Part shown: positions 35,063-45,939 of the stretch, one piece after another
Layout of the letters: each line of letters starts with the position of its first letter
Position numbering within the stretch: position 1 is the stretch's first letter
From: Peribolospora baueri
Lineage: Eukaryota; Basidiomycota; Peribolosporomycetes; Peribolosporales; Peribolosporaceae
Assembly (NCBI GenBank): GCA_029717555.1
Contig: JAMDHS010000120.1
Location: 1 to 51,616 of the forward strand
DNA length: 51,616 bases
Reading direction: 5' to 3'
The notes under the pieces: model-generated
Told to the model about the DNA's origin: nothing
What the model saw: the letters and a program-made list of their open reading frames with translations, nothing else
Database searches by the model: none
Program-made: the position numbers and the translations under genes

Positions 35063-36327
35063 TCATGTAAACCGTCTGACCACGAGAACGGCCAAAAGGC
35101 CAGCGACAAGGATCATCGCTCGGTCTACCCAAGTGGCGAGCGGCGTAGACAGCATGGTTACAGAGTTTCCGCGCGGTCTATGGTCTGTAGGAGTGTCCGG
35201 GCCTGACGAGGAGTTCCGAGCCGGACGATGAGAATGTCCAGGACTGGGACCCTGCGCCGGTGGCAATGAGGGCGGCGAGGTGGCCGCTTCATCTGTCTCA
35301 GCCCGAGACGCAGGTTGAGCAGCGTCATGAGAAGTCTCGGAGCGCAGCCCGCCAGACATGTCCACAGTAAGCCCGTCTGGAAGGGTCGGCTTGACGGCAG
35401 GTGCAGAGGAGTGCGATGGATTGGGCAGCAGCTCGAGGTTGGTGCATTCGCAAACGGGACAGCGCCAGTGATGAGACCTGCAGGGGAAGCCGGTCGACAT
35501 ATGAAGAAAAGACTTCCTTTCAGCGTGCGCCTGACAGGAACGGAGTAACATGAGAACTGGTAAAACGACACAGAGCTGATGACTCACGCCTTTGCCAGCC
35601 TCCTTCTCTCCTCTTCCGGATAGTCCAAACTGCCCACGCCAACGCCCTTCTCGCCTTTCGCGCTCATGAACGCCTGCACGCCGAGCAATGCAGTCCTAAC
35701 TCCCCATGCAGGTTGCCACATCTCTTCGTGGAAGCCGGTGAACGTGAGACAGATCTGTCAAGGGGAAACATAGCTCTGTGAGCCCCAGAACGTAAAAGAA
35801 AGCATGCGTGCCAATACGTCATGCTAGAAACTATCCGCACTCGCCTTCTTATTCAACTCCCACCTTCCGTTGGGAGTAAGCATCATCACGTTCGGCGGTC
35901 GGAAAGGGTATTCAGCGGGGAGACTTATACGGCCATGGTAGAGACCGTTTTCAAACTCTGTCTTCTCGGGACCACCTATAATGCAGAAAGAAAGAAGGAC
36001 AACGGTGAAAAGGGCGAGAAGATGCTTGGCAAGGACGATTTCACGAACCCTCCTCTGTAGACTCACGGAAAGTGAAGTGCCACTCGAAGATGTTATCCTC
36101 CAATGGAGCCGCGTGGTATTCCGTGCTCTTGTCCTCCTCCATCTCCCTAGCTTCAGACAGAATGCGCTTGACGGCTACGTCGGGGAAACGACACATACGA
36201 ACATGGACCGAACTCGTTAGTCTATTCGCGCCCCTTGAGCCGTGCCGCCACTCCAAAGCGCCAGTATGGTTCGTGCAGCCGCTCACTCACAAGCGCTCTT
36301 CCGGTTGTAGGAGGTTTTGGTGGCCAT
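35063..36327 (-). CDS. UBC6: ER-anchored ubiquitin-conjugating enzyme, UBC6/UBE2J
   Basis: Five exons from the right: 36327-36291, 36174-36067, 35975-35845, 35754-35588, 35477-35063, giving 285 aa. It starts MATKTSYNRKSSVKRILSEA and has the UBE2J-type E2 fold: DNIFEWHFTFRGG, YHGRISLPAEYPFRPPNVMM, LTPNGRWE in place of the HPN motif, and the catalytic Cys94 in ICLTFTGFHEEMWQPAWGV. A CPVCEC pair follows in the tail, and the C-terminus ends in a single membrane segment (AMILVAGLLAVLVV) with RRFT facing the lumen. Family role: E2 for ER-associated degradation. Intron 3 (35,844-35,755) has a GC donor (aag|gcgagt), placed right before the catalytic Cys. The last exon begins at 35,477, not 35,530; only the former keeps frame. 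Confidence 0.93.
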
Positions 36328-36581
36328 ATTACTGGCGAGTTACCGGGTCCGCTCGTCGCCTCAGGCTCTGGAGCCGTTCAACAAGGTGGTGGTGAGAGAA
36401 GAACGTCACCAGTTGCGGTGGGACGATTCGAGCGTGCCAGCCTGGCCAGCCACGTGCGGCTACCCCACCCCTCGGTTGTTCGGCCGGCTTCTCGGATTGT
36501 GAGCGCCGCAGCAAGTTGGATTGCCTGGAAGTTCGCTACTCCCCTTTTTCTGACCAGCCCAGAACTGAACCCTTCACGACC
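36328..36581. promoter_or_regulatory. Shared divergent promoter, UBC6 / SRR1-like
   Basis: 254 bp between start codons of the two oppositely transcribed genes; no TATA box recognised. Confidence 0.45.
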
Positions 36582-38090
36582 ATGACCGACAATCCCGATG
36601 TTGCCCACAACGACGGCTTCACGACGGTGACCAAGTTTAAGTACAAGTCATCCTCGTCTAAAAAGCGCAAAGGCAAGCGTGGAGGCGCGTCGGGAACTCA
36701 GGGATGGGGTGAGAGGCCGGAAGGCGATGTCCAGACGGAGCCGGAAAGGACAGTGGACATCATTCGGGATAGGGAAAAGGTGATGCAGGAGACGGAGTGG
36801 TTTAAAGAATGGAAAGGTACTCCTTTATCTCTCAAGCACACCATGCTATAACGACTTCATTTACCCTTCTATCACGTCAACGCTTATCATCCCTGTGCTC
36901 AACATTCGTTCCAGACCTCTGCGAGCAAGTCCTCAAACACGCTGATTCTTCCTCATCACCTGAGATGAAGACGGAAGATGGCGGGAGACCACTCCCGCAA
37001 TATTCGATATCCCAAGTTGTCTCGTTTGGTCTTGGAAGTGTCAAGGACGCTCGGATACCTCAATTCCAACTGGTTTTGCTTCTTGATCTCATGCGCAGAT
37101 TAGGTGTGGGTATCGTTCGGAGTTCTGTTCGTTGATACAGAGTCTGCAAACAGTCTGTTTTGGCATACGCGTAGAGTTTGACTACAACCGGTGGTTGTTT
37201 TCAGTCGTCGGTCAAAGTCTCCTGCTACGATCCCGTCTTCACGGCGCGGGATGCCGAGCTGCTCCAGCGGTTTGGCATTGAGGTGATGGACCGGAACGAC
37301 GTGAGTGGTCCTTCTCCGGTTATAATAGTTTCTTTCGATTGCATTCGAATTTAGAGCTAGACGGCCGCATTATTGCCTTTACGCTTTGATGCGTTCCTCA
37401 CAGCAAGCACGGTTCACCATCCACGCCATGGACGAGCAGCCGCCGCCTTCTCCGACGCTCTCTTCATCCTCCTTTTACACGCCCCCAGCCTCCCCGTCAT
37501 CATCAGACATTGAAGAACCGCTCTCTCATCTGTCACTTTCCGATCGACCCGCTGCCTCCACCTCCACTTCTTCCCCTTTCCAGGACACGTCATCCAAGGC
37601 ACCTCCAGCATTAGACGAGGAACTCCCAGTCACTCTCTTCTACATGCCCCACTGCGGTCGAGGCATGTATGAAAACCTCCTTAGGTCGAACTGGGACCGG
37701 CATAGACTTGGCAAAATGATCTTGCTCTGCAACGACCTGGCCTCATACGGAGAACGGGTCAGCGATCGAAAGCTTGAGAAGGAGTCTCCTTGTATTTTTC
37801 GTCTGAGTGAGTGCGGTCCGTCGGCCTGTCGTAGCTCGTCTCCAGCCATCGTTTAAACCATATCGCCGAGCTCATGTCAGTCCTCGATCCGTATCCCTCA
37901 TTCAGTACCCCACCTTAGGAGTTTACCCTTACCGGCTGCTTTTCTGGCCAACGACATCTTCAACGACCTCGCCCTCCAGTGGGTACCCGCGGAGGCATTG
38001 GACCGGTTGTGCAAGGACGGTGATGAGGCTGCCGAATTTTGGCAGCTGCCAGCCGAAAGCAACGCTGGCCTTGATCCCGAGATGCGTTGA
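36582..38090 (+). CDS. SRR1-like domain protein
   Basis: Five exons: 36582-36816, 36915-37105, 37205-37300, 37404-37806, 37906-38090, giving 369 aa. The N-terminus is basic (SSSKKRKGKRGG), then the SRR1 domain (PF07985): ISQVVSFGLGSVKDARIPQF, SSVKVSCYDPVFT, LFYMPHCGRGMYENLLRSNW, LGKMILLCNDLASYGER and FNDLALQWV. SRR1 in Arabidopsis acts in light signalling and the clock; the yeast relative Ber1 is linked to microtubules. The biochemical role is unknown. A Ser/Pro-rich loop of about 60 residues interrupts the domain. In-frame upstream ATG at 36,516 would add 22 residues; the ATG at 36,582 has the better context. Confidence 0.88.
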
Positions 38091-38260
38091 ATGAAGTCCT
38101 TCATTGCAACGAACCCAAGCTCCGTCGGCGAGGAGGTGATTCGATAGATTGGCGAGAATGGTTAGTCTACAGTTAGCGTCGAGAAAGGGTCGGTTTTCCG
38201 GAAAGAGTCGGAAATAGGCATATACACAATTCCAGACAACAAAGAATACGACGACGAGGC

Positions 38261-39681
38261 TCAAAGGGCGGTACCGCGCTCGAAGTTTTCGCGGATCTCG
38301 GCGGTATACTTGTCGTAGAACTGCACGGAGAAAAAGGAGGAAACAAGTGAGTGTCAGATCGGAATGTCCAGAAATGGATAGGCAACAATTAGGAAGCCGT
38401 GCAAGCGAGAAGAATAAGCCGCGCTTACCCTTGCGATCTTCTTGTTGAAGTGCTTGTTGCGGTCATTGATATACGTGACATCTCCGTCCTCGTCGTCGCG
38501 CTTACGGGAGCGCTTTGCTCGGCGGTGAGCGCTGAGGTGCAGGGCGTGGGGAGGTTGGGGGAAGACATAGTGAGGAATTAGCATGGCTCATTCGTCTCCG
38601 CTGCAACACAGAGCGAGAAAACACGCACTCCAAGTTAAGGTGCTTAATGACCCGATCGATGCCTTCTTCGCTAGGTTTATGGTCCCCGTAGACCAATGTG
38701 TTCGCGTCCCGGTACAAGTCCTCTCTTCGCACTACCGCTGCATCCCCGCGAGCAGAGCCCGAAGCAATAAGAGCGCCGCTGCTACCGGCACTCTCGGCTG
38801 AGGAAGAGGAGAGACCGGCGATGGCGGAGCGTTGCATTTTGTAGGCGACAATATCCGGTTTCATATCTGAAACGAGGCGCTGGTACTTGCGCTCTGCCGC
38901 TTCGCTAAAGTCTGTTCATGTCAACAAGGTATAGCCGTCAGAGGTCAGATGCACAATTTCCCTGTGATATATGGAGTGAAGCCAAGGATGGGCAAAAGCA
39001 GCCAAACTTACCTCCGAGACCTTTGTCCTTCCTCGCTTCCTTCTCCTCCAATTTCTTCTCCCACCGCTCGTTATCCTCAATCGAGTACTCCCAGTTCTTC
39101 TTGCGCTCCCAGTCCTCTCCAGCTTCCCTAGCATCCCGCTCCTCCAGCAGTTCCTCCGCCTGTCGGAGCTTGCGTTCCAAGCGCGCGTTCTCCCTCGCCG
39201 ACGTCTTGTTCCGGTTGTGCTCTTCTACCAAGTCTTTTCGGTTAGCAATAGAGGACTGGTTCTATAAACGAACAAAAAGAGATTGATATATACCCTTATC
39301 AGTATGGAAAGACACGTTCTGTCCCATGATCAACGTAGTCAAGATAATGACACTCACCATCCGCAGCCTGAGCTGGCGAAGCCGTTCCGCGCGTTCATCC
39401 ATGGTCATCTTCACTGCCGGAGACTGGTCTCCTCCATTCTCCTCAGCTACAACCTCCTTCGCCTTCCCTTTGGAATTTCCGGCAGACGAAGTCTGGTCGC
39501 CTGATGCCTCGTCCACGTTCGCGGGGATTACATCCTTCTCGTCGCCGGAGGCTTCGCTGGACCGCTCTACAGGCTGCTGCACGTCCGAAGCCTCTAAAAC
39601 ATCCTCCTCCTTGGCCTCTACCTTCTCTTCTTCCTTCTTCGAGCCGCGCTTGGCGGCTGCCTTGGTCTTGCGAGGAGGCAT
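38261..39681 (-). CDS. SYF2: Pre-mRNA-splicing factor SYF2
   Basis: Five exons from the right: 39681-39358, 39261-39012, 38911-38629, 38531-38429, 38320-38261, giving 339 aa. The N-terminus is an acidic/basic low-complexity stretch. The SYF2 domain follows: ERLRQLRLRMNQSSIANRKD, EEHNRNKTSARENARLERKL, a charged helix with WEYSIEDNERWEKKL, RKYQRLVSDMKPDIVAY, VYGDHKPSEEGIDRVI, and the family's C-terminal signature DVTYINDRNKHFNKKIARFY with FERGTAL at the end. SYF2 belongs to the Prp19/NTC-associated part of the spliceosome, working after activation. Stop at 38,261-38,263. Confidence 0.94.
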
Positions 39682-39819
39682 GTTTGCGGCGGTGGCGGTG
39701 GTCGATAGGATAGGATGTGTTGCTTTTCGCCCGTCGACAGTGAGGCGATCACAGCCCTGCTGCGGCAAGTTGGCTCAACAGGTCAGCCATTCCTTTCGTT
39801 TTGCCTTCCCTCATCGCCG
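39682..39819. promoter_or_regulatory. Compact divergent promoter, SYF2 / UPF3
   Basis: Only 138 bp separate the start codons of two RNA-processing genes, so promoters and 5' UTRs must overlap or be very short. Confidence 0.55.
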
Positions 39820-41632
39820 ATGTCGACGAGAACGAGGACGAGGACGATGGCGCCCGATGGTACGCCTTCGGGGACCAGCAAGAAGAAGTCTAAGCCCGCC
39901 AAGTCCAAGACTCCTAAGGAGCCCAAGGAGCCCAAGGCGCCCAAGCTCCGCACCAAAGTCATCGTCCGGCGCCTGCCGCCGCATGTACCCGAAGACGTCT
40001 TCTGGAACAGCGTCTCACCCTGGGTGAACGAGGAGACTGCTGACTGGAAAAAGTTCATCCCGGGCAAGTTTCGAACGAGGTGAGAAAACGAGACAGGCGG
40101 CGCCTTGTTTATTTCTTTCTCTGTTCCCCTTGTTGATTTCACTCTTGCTTTCTGTCCAGCGTCAACAAGGAGAACGTCAGTTCCCGAGCATACGTGCATT
40201 TCAAGAAGCCCGAGAGCGTAGTCGAATTCCATCAAGGGTACGATGGCCACTTGCTTAGAGATAGCAAGGGTGAGAGAGCTATTGCGAGGAATGGGTGGGG
40301 GAATGCATGTGTGCGACTGTTCGCTAACTGTCTGGCTGAACTCTGACCTTTGCCCCTCCAAGGCCATGAAAGCGTCGCAGTCGTGGAGTTTGCGCCGTTC
40401 CAGAAGGTGCCTCAGGAGCGCAAGAAGTCCGATGCGCGGAAAGGTACCATAGACGATGGTGAGGGCTACGTACATATGTGTAGACCATGTTCCGTACTCG
40501 CTGTTCTCATGCTCCTGTGGTTTGTGTTTGCAGATCCGGATTTCATCGACTTTATCGAGAACCTGAACAAGCCTAAAGAGCCGGTTGGAGACGACAAGGA
40601 TGTTTTGGAGGCACAGAGCTTATTAGGTGCGTTCCGAATTCTTCTTTTACATTGTATATGTGAGTCGCTTGCTCATGCAATGCCAGATGCGTGGCATCTT
40701 GCATCCACTCAGGTGGCCTTAACACGAACCCTTCTGTCGAGCCAAAAAAGGTGTCGACACCTCTGCTGGATCACCTTCGCGCAGCCAAATCTGCCGCTGC
40801 GGAGAGCTCTGCCCTGGCCGCCGCAAGGCAATACCAAAATCCCTACTCTTACCGCTACCCTGCGCAGCCGGGTGTGCCAACCTCCGGACGTGGAGGTCGA
40901 GGTGGTAGTCGATCCGGCAGGGGAGGAGGTGGCGGTGGCAAGGCCACGACGTCATCTACCAAGAATAAAGTTAAGGAGGTGGCGAAGGCGGCTGCTTCTG
41001 GCCCCGCCTCCTCGGGCGAGGCGAGCTCGGAAAAGAAGAAGAAGAAGGGTCACTCGACGGCCACAACGGATCGAGTCGCACAGAACAGGCACTTCACTGC
41101 CGCCCTAGGGGCCGCGCTGGGAGCGCCTGGCAAGAAAGGTGGGAAGGAAGGAAGGGAGAAGGAGAAGGCTAAGGGGAAGGAGACGGACGGGCGCAACGCT
41201 ACGGTCCAGACTTCCGGCAAGGTACCGGAAGAGACTGAGAAGGATGGAGAAGTGAAGAAGAACAGGCGGAATAAGGGTGGCAAAGAGGCGCGCGACCCTT
41301 CAAGCCAAGAATCCCCCTTGAAGACTGACAAGAAGGATCGCGGACAGCCTTCGCGCCGCCAGCAGTCGCAACAACCGGCGCCAGCACGAGTGCCACCAAC
41401 TCAGAAGGTGGTCATTCTCCAGCGGGACAACGCAACCCCTACGGCCGACGCTTCTTCTTTGCCTTCGACCAAACCCGCGGATGCCAAAACCCCTGACGTT
41501 CAGACTGGCGAGCAGGGACCCGCGAGAGGTGGAGCCGCTAGAGGTGGTGGACGTGGACGAGGTCGCGCCGGAGGCGGTGGACACAAAGGTCGCGGCGGTC
41601 TTCCGAAAGGCGCTGCCGAAGGCGCCGGTTGA
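39820..41632 (+). CDS. UPF3: Nonsense-mediated decay factor UPF3
   Basis: Five exons: 39820-40079, 40160-40269, 40363-40458, 40534-40626, 40713-41632, giving 492 aa. After a Lys/Pro-rich head the Smg4/UPF3 domain runs about residues 45-185: LRTKVIVRRLPPHVPEDVFW, KFIPGKFRTSVNKENVSSRA, YVHFKKPESVVEFHQGYDGH, VAVVEFAPFQKVPQE and DPDFIDFIENLNKP. UPF3 links the exon-junction or ribosome side to UPF2 in nonsense-mediated mRNA decay and shuttles between nucleus and cytoplasm. The C-terminal half is disordered, very rich in Lys/Glu/Ser/Pro, and ends in an RGG-type box (ARGGGRGRGRAGGGGHKGRG) that may bind RNA. Reading continues through an in-frame ATG upstream, but the ATG at 39,820 is nearest the conserved part. 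Confidence 0.93.
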
Positions 41633-42361
41633 TCAAGCGCGTGCTTAGCCGGCTTTCCGAAATACGCTCCACCGCTGCCAGCGTTCGATTGCAACCGTCG
41701 ACGTCGCCCGGCGCTGCAAATGCCTGCATCATCTTTCCAGCCATATTCGCCTTTTGACTCGCTCCTTCCGGAAGTTGGCAGCGCAACTCTACAATCCTTC
41801 GCCCTAGCCCTAGGGAATGCTCTAATGCCCGCTTTTTGGCAGACCGCATTGGGACGTCGTGCACTCGGGGCCATTACACTGGGCGATTGTAACGCCTCGA
41901 TCGGCGCATGTTTATCCCATTGCTCCCTATTAGAGCACGGACGTGCGACGCGTCGACCGTTTCCGGTACGCGTTTTTCGCTTTCGCACAAGTGCAGGGCG
42001 CTTGCAATTATGCCGCCGAGTACGTGCAATGAATTTTCCCGCGCCGCAATTGGCGCGTGTGCTCTTCCGACTCCATATGTGCACATTTTAGATGTCTCAA
42101 GTTTTTCTTTCCCATTGCGAGCTCGCGCCGGATGTCCCCAGAAATCGACTTGAGAGCATTCCCAACATACGTGCCCATTTTATATGTCTCAAGTTCTTTC
42201 TCTCCCATTACGAGCACGCGCCGGATGACCCCAGAAATCGAGGGCATTCCCAACATATAATAGGAGAATCCACGGTCTGCTGCCCGCATAGCTCTTGAGC
42301 CGCTAACACAGCCTCCTTTTCGGCCACCTGACTGTACTCGTTCTCTTCACAGCATCAAATC
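41633..42361. other. Intergenic with tandem duplication upstream of secreted gene
   Basis: About 730 bp. It holds a two-copy 90-bp tandem repeat (listed separately) ending about 105 bp before the next start codon. No gene recognised in the remainder. Confidence 0.6.
42080..42256. repeat. Two-copy imperfect ~90-bp tandem repeat in promoter
   Basis: Unit 1 is 42,080-42,170 and unit 2 is 42,171-42,256. Shared landmarks are ATGTCTCAAGTT, GCGCCGGATG, CCCCAGAAATCGA and GCATTCCCAACATA. Unit 2 is a few bases shorter. It lies 105-280 bp before the start of the secreted protein gene. Confidence 0.9.
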
Positions 42362-43468
42362 ATGAAGATCGCCATCTTCTTGCCCTTCCTGGCCACTATC
42401 GGCGCCTCGGCCACGTCCACCTCGATCGACTGGCCTGAGCGGCGCGACGACCGGCGCATGTACAAGCTTGAGGCTCGACAACTCGTCACGGCACAGAACA
42501 ACCAAGTCCTATCGGGCCGTGCCCCTCTCGGCTCAATGGACATTCTGGGCGCGGCCCTCAAGCAAGCCGCGGCGGCAGAGAAAGAAGCGAAGAAGAACGG
42601 AAAGAAGAACGAGGGTCCCAAAGATGAGAAGGGACAGGCTGGCACTCAAGGTGGCGAGGCGAAGGACGTGGGTGATGGCGTTTCGGGAACTAAAGGCCTT
42701 AGCGCTCATACCGGCAACGGAGGCTCTGGCACAGGTGGCCAGGATGGTAATAGCGGGCCGGAGAACACCAACGGAAAGCCCAAGAAGAGTGACGTCAGTG
42801 CGTCGAACAAAGGTGGAGCAGTGCATAAGGCACACGGATACAAGGAGGGACCCAAGGGACATAAGTTTGGCAAGGGTGGCCATCATCGCCACCACGGTAT
42901 CTCCCGCCGCAAGTTCCGCCGTTCTTTCTTTGGCCGCCCTTTCTTGGGTCACGCCCACCGCCATGGCCATCACTACAAGGGGGGAAGAGACGGTGACAGG
43001 GATGATCTTGGGAGTGATATTGATGACGCAGAGAGCCAGCTTCAAGAGACACAGGACACTCTTGGCCAGTTCGGAAGCAAGAAGAACATGAAGAAGCTCT
43101 CGGCACTGATGACCAAGGCGGACGAGTTGAAAGAACAAGCTGCCAAGAAGTCAAGGGAAGATGACAAGAAAGACGACGACGACGGCGCTGCTCATCTTCA
43201 TCGTCCTCGCCATCTGTCGACTTCTCAAATGACAACGCGTTCGGAAGACATTCTCGGAGTTGCTCTGGACCAAGCCGAGGAGGCGCTGGAAAAGGCTGGC
43301 AAGTCGGTGGGCAACGGCAAAAAGGGCGAGCCCGGAGCTGCTGGCAAAGGCGGCAAGGACGGCGTGAACAGCGGCGAACGGGGCGGAAAGGGTGGGGAAG
43401 GCTGGGATGACTGGGATGACCACCACCGTCATTGGCATGGCCACCACCATGACTCTGGTTGGTTCTGA
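42362..43468 (+). CDS. Secreted His/Gly-rich low-complexity protein
   Basis: Single exon, 368 aa. Signal peptide MKIAIFLPFLATIGASATS. No known domain recognised. Visible parts: dibasic sites near the N-terminus (ERRDDRR); a module starting MDILGAALKQAAAAEKEAKK (about 58-80); a collagen-like Gly/Lys-rich stretch; a His-rich basic patch (GGHHRHHGISRRKFRRSFF, about 170-195); a coiled helix (DIDDAESQLQETQDTLGQF); then a second module EDILGVALDQAEEALEKAGK (about 298-317) that repeats the first, followed by another Gly-rich run (GKKGEPGAAGKGGKDG) and a Trp/His end. The internal repeat and general plan recall the gene at 49,735-48,277. The function is unknown; secretion is well supported, a surface or metal-binding role is only a guess from the His content. 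Confidence 0.85.
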   Translation: MKIAIFLPFLATIGASATSTSIDWPERRDDRRMYKLEARQLVTAQNNQVLSGRAPLGSMDILGAALKQAAAAEKEAKKNGKKNEGPKDEKGQAGTQGGEAKDVGDGVSGTKGLSAHTGNGGSGTGGQDGNSGPENTNGKPKKSDVSASNKGGAVHKAHGYKEGPKGHKFGKGGHHRHHGISRRKFRRSFFGRPFLGHAHRHGHHYKGGRDGDRDDLGSDIDDAESQLQETQDTLGQFGSKKNMKKLSALMTKADELKEQAAKKSREDDKKDDDDGAAHLHRPRHLSTSQMTTRSEDILGVALDQAEEALEKAGKSVGNGKKGEPGAAGKGGKDGVNSGERGGKGGEGWDDWDDHHRHWHGHHHDSGWF

Positions 43469-43720
43469 ACCAGGGACTGCGCGTAGAACGGTCAAGATGG
43501 CAATATAGCTCATGGAGAAGAAAGAGGAGGAAGGGAGAGAGGATGGAATGGGAAAATAGTCAAGGAATGATATTGCTAGTCTAGACGCAGTCCGAATGGA
43601 AATCATTTGCACAACGAGAAATACACCAAGGGTCATGGAAAAGCGTCCTACCGGCTTTAGCGCGTACCACTCGACCCTACAGACCACTGTCGTACTGCTA
43701 CTGACGCCGAATGAGAAATG

Positions 43721-45004
43721 CTACGCTTTCCTCGGGCCGCTACCGACGATGCCCTTCCCGGTCTTAAAGTGTGTCTCCTCCCGTATACCGCTGCCGCTAC
43801 TGCTCCTGTGACCGCCGCTCTTCTCGCTCTTCTTCTCTCCAAACGCGCCCAGGACGTAGCCCGCGCCAAAGAGGCCCGCAAGGAAGTAGAGACCGGCGCG
43901 CTCCTCGTCCGTCAGTGGCCGGTTCGCGCTCGCGACAGAACCGCCAGAAGAGGAATTCTGGTAACTGGGTCCGGAGCCGGCGCCAGAACCGGAAGATGCG
44001 GGCGAAAGACCGGCGGCGTCCAAAGCGGCACTCCTGATCTGCTGCCATGCTCCGACTGAAGCAGTCTTGCCCTTCTCCGCCACCTCGCGCCCTTGCTCAG
44101 CCGCCTTCTGAGTAGAAACACCTCCGATTCCGAAATTAGAGAGCAAATCAGAAAGGAAGTCGCCTTGTGAATGATGCGGGTCCTGGGCAAGATCCGGGTT
44201 CTCGAACACGTGCGGATCCGAAGTCCTCGAGATGTTGTGTGACGGTCCCCCGCCGGGGTGAGTGAGAGGGGAAGCGACCGTGACGACCTTGGGTCCCTCA
44301 CCGGAAGGCTGAGGGGCAGCTGGAGAATGGAAGGCATAGTTGTCCGGAACGACCGGCTGATTGCGACGTAAAGACGGAACAGAAAAACCGTACGACCGCG
44401 ACGAGAGCAAAACATGTGAGCAAAGCCGACAAATCCGCCTTTATGCAATACACATATGTGTGCGACGAGGACTCACGATCGGCGCTCCTTCCTCCGTCTC
44501 AGGAGGGAAGTCAGGGATCTCGGCGAGATACGTAGGGGGAACTTGACGCAGTTTGTGAGGAGGGATGCCAGGCGGACCACCCGCCGAGGGCTGCTTGAGC
44601 TGGGGACTGCCGACGTTGGGAGCGACGGTGGACGCAACATCACGGTCAGTCTGTTTGGTCACGCCAGCACTGGTGATCTTGTCTTGCGACTTGACGAGGT
44701 CCTCGACTTGCGCATCGTTCTTCGTCGAAGTGGAAAAGTTGTTGGTAGCAGAGGCGGGACGAGGGGAATCTGCGGCCACTTTCCTCTTGTCGTCCTCAAG
44801 GAGGCGGCCGATGAGGTCCTTCCTTTTTCCGGCAGTCGACAGGCCGCGTAGCCTCGCCTCCGCCTTGAGATCGTTGAGCTTGGACGCCTCGTACTTGGCC
44901 GCGTCGCGCGAGAGGAGGACGGTGGAAACGAGCGTCCTCTGCGAGAGCGGAAGGCTGGGGACGGACCGTGGTGGCAGAGCGCGAGCGAGGCCAGTTCGGA
45001 GCAT
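43721..45004 (-). CDS. Mitochondrial SAP-domain protein, AIM34-like
   Basis: Two exons from the right: 45004-44477 and 44356-43721, giving 387 aa. The N-terminus (MLRTGLARALPPRSVPSLPL then SQRTLV) looks like a mitochondrial presequence. A SAP helix-turn-helix lies about 42-76 (LNDLKAEARLRGLSTAGKRK, DLIGRLLEDD). A conserved-looking HKLRQVPPTYLAEIPDFPPE and PVVPDNYAFHSP follow, and a membrane segment near the end (AGLYFLAGLFGAGYVLGAFG). SAP plus C-terminal membrane anchor in a mitochondrial protein matches yeast Aim34, whose mutants lose mitochondrial DNA more often; the molecular role is unknown. In-frame upstream ATG codons exist (to 45,310), but the chosen one starts the presequence. Converges on the 42,362-43,468 gene. 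Confidence 0.75.
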
Positions 45005-45939
45005 GACGAAGGTGGTGGGTGAGGAAAGGACGATCGGCGAGAAGAAAGGTCGGTGAACATCGGCCGGGTCCTCGCACGAGGACCCGATTGGTGCCGTGGG
45101 AGTTTCATCCGCCATAGAATGCGCCTGACTGGGCGACGACTTCGAGCACACCATTCGTCTTGGATGACTTTCATGTTCATCCACCGCGGCCAAGATCACT
45201 GCATTCTGTGCCCTTATTCGACGCATGCGCTGCTTACGCGTCCGTCCGGCCCTCCATTGGCCGTTGATCCTTTTGACAGATACAGCGCCCAGCGAAAAAG
45301 GTGCGACCACGTCTCGCTCCGGTGTGATCCGCGACCTCGGGCGAGAGAGGGATCGGCAAGAGACCTTCTAAAGCTCGCCTCGACGCCTGTCATTACTCAA
45401 AGCTTGCCGCCATGCCAGCTCAACTGACGCGGCCTTTGGACTACTTCCTCAGGCCTCACCTTTCCATTCGTAGCGTCCAAAACTGACTCGCGCATCTGAA
45501 TGTCTTGCATACCGCGGCGTCGCTCTCGACACTGCAGTGGCCGGGGATGACCACCGTCGCTCTTTCTTTTCCAGGTAGCAGCGACCGTCAGCTCACGTGC
45601 AGAAGCTCCCACCGACCCCGCGTACTTGAGCTCGGTCGCTCGGTCAGCCTTACGAAGCGCCGTGCGGCATCTGAGATGCACCAATGCCTTCCGTCGATGG
45701 GGGAGAGTAAGCGAGCGCCAGCGGCTTGACTGTGGAGCAAAAAGGTGTGCTCGTGCTTTGCTCGCTCACTCAGCTGAATCGGTCTCTGAAACATCGACAT
45801 ACCGTCTTAACGTATGCCAACAGAGCAAAGCTATAAAGACGCTCCGCTGCAGACTTGACTTCGCTCGGTAACTCTCAGCTCGAGCTGGTGCGTCCTCTGT
45901 CTCCTCCTGTCCCTGCAGTTGAAATCCCCGTTCGCAATC
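45005..45939. other. Divergent intergenic region before Trp-rich precursor gene
   Basis: About 935 bp between divergent genes. Contains a CACGTG palindrome at about 45,593-45,598 and a TATA box at 45,832. Open frames here show no family signal. Confidence 0.55.
45832..45838 (+). promoter_or_regulatory. TATA box of the Trp-rich precursor gene
   Basis: TATAAAG lies about 100 bp before the start at 45,940, a normal spacing for a TATA-driven, regulated fungal gene. A cag at 45,916-45,918 could end a small 5' UTR intron. Confidence 0.55.

Noticed and set aside
35477-35530. Earlier acceptor for the last UBC6 exon at 35,531-35,533
   Set aside because: It breaks the reading frame after the gtgagt donor; the acceptor at 35,478-35,480 keeps it and gives the family-like SHHWRCPVC.
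42533-43138. Minus-strand 201-codon open frame
   Set aside because: Antisense shadow of the secreted His/Gly-rich gene; no motif.
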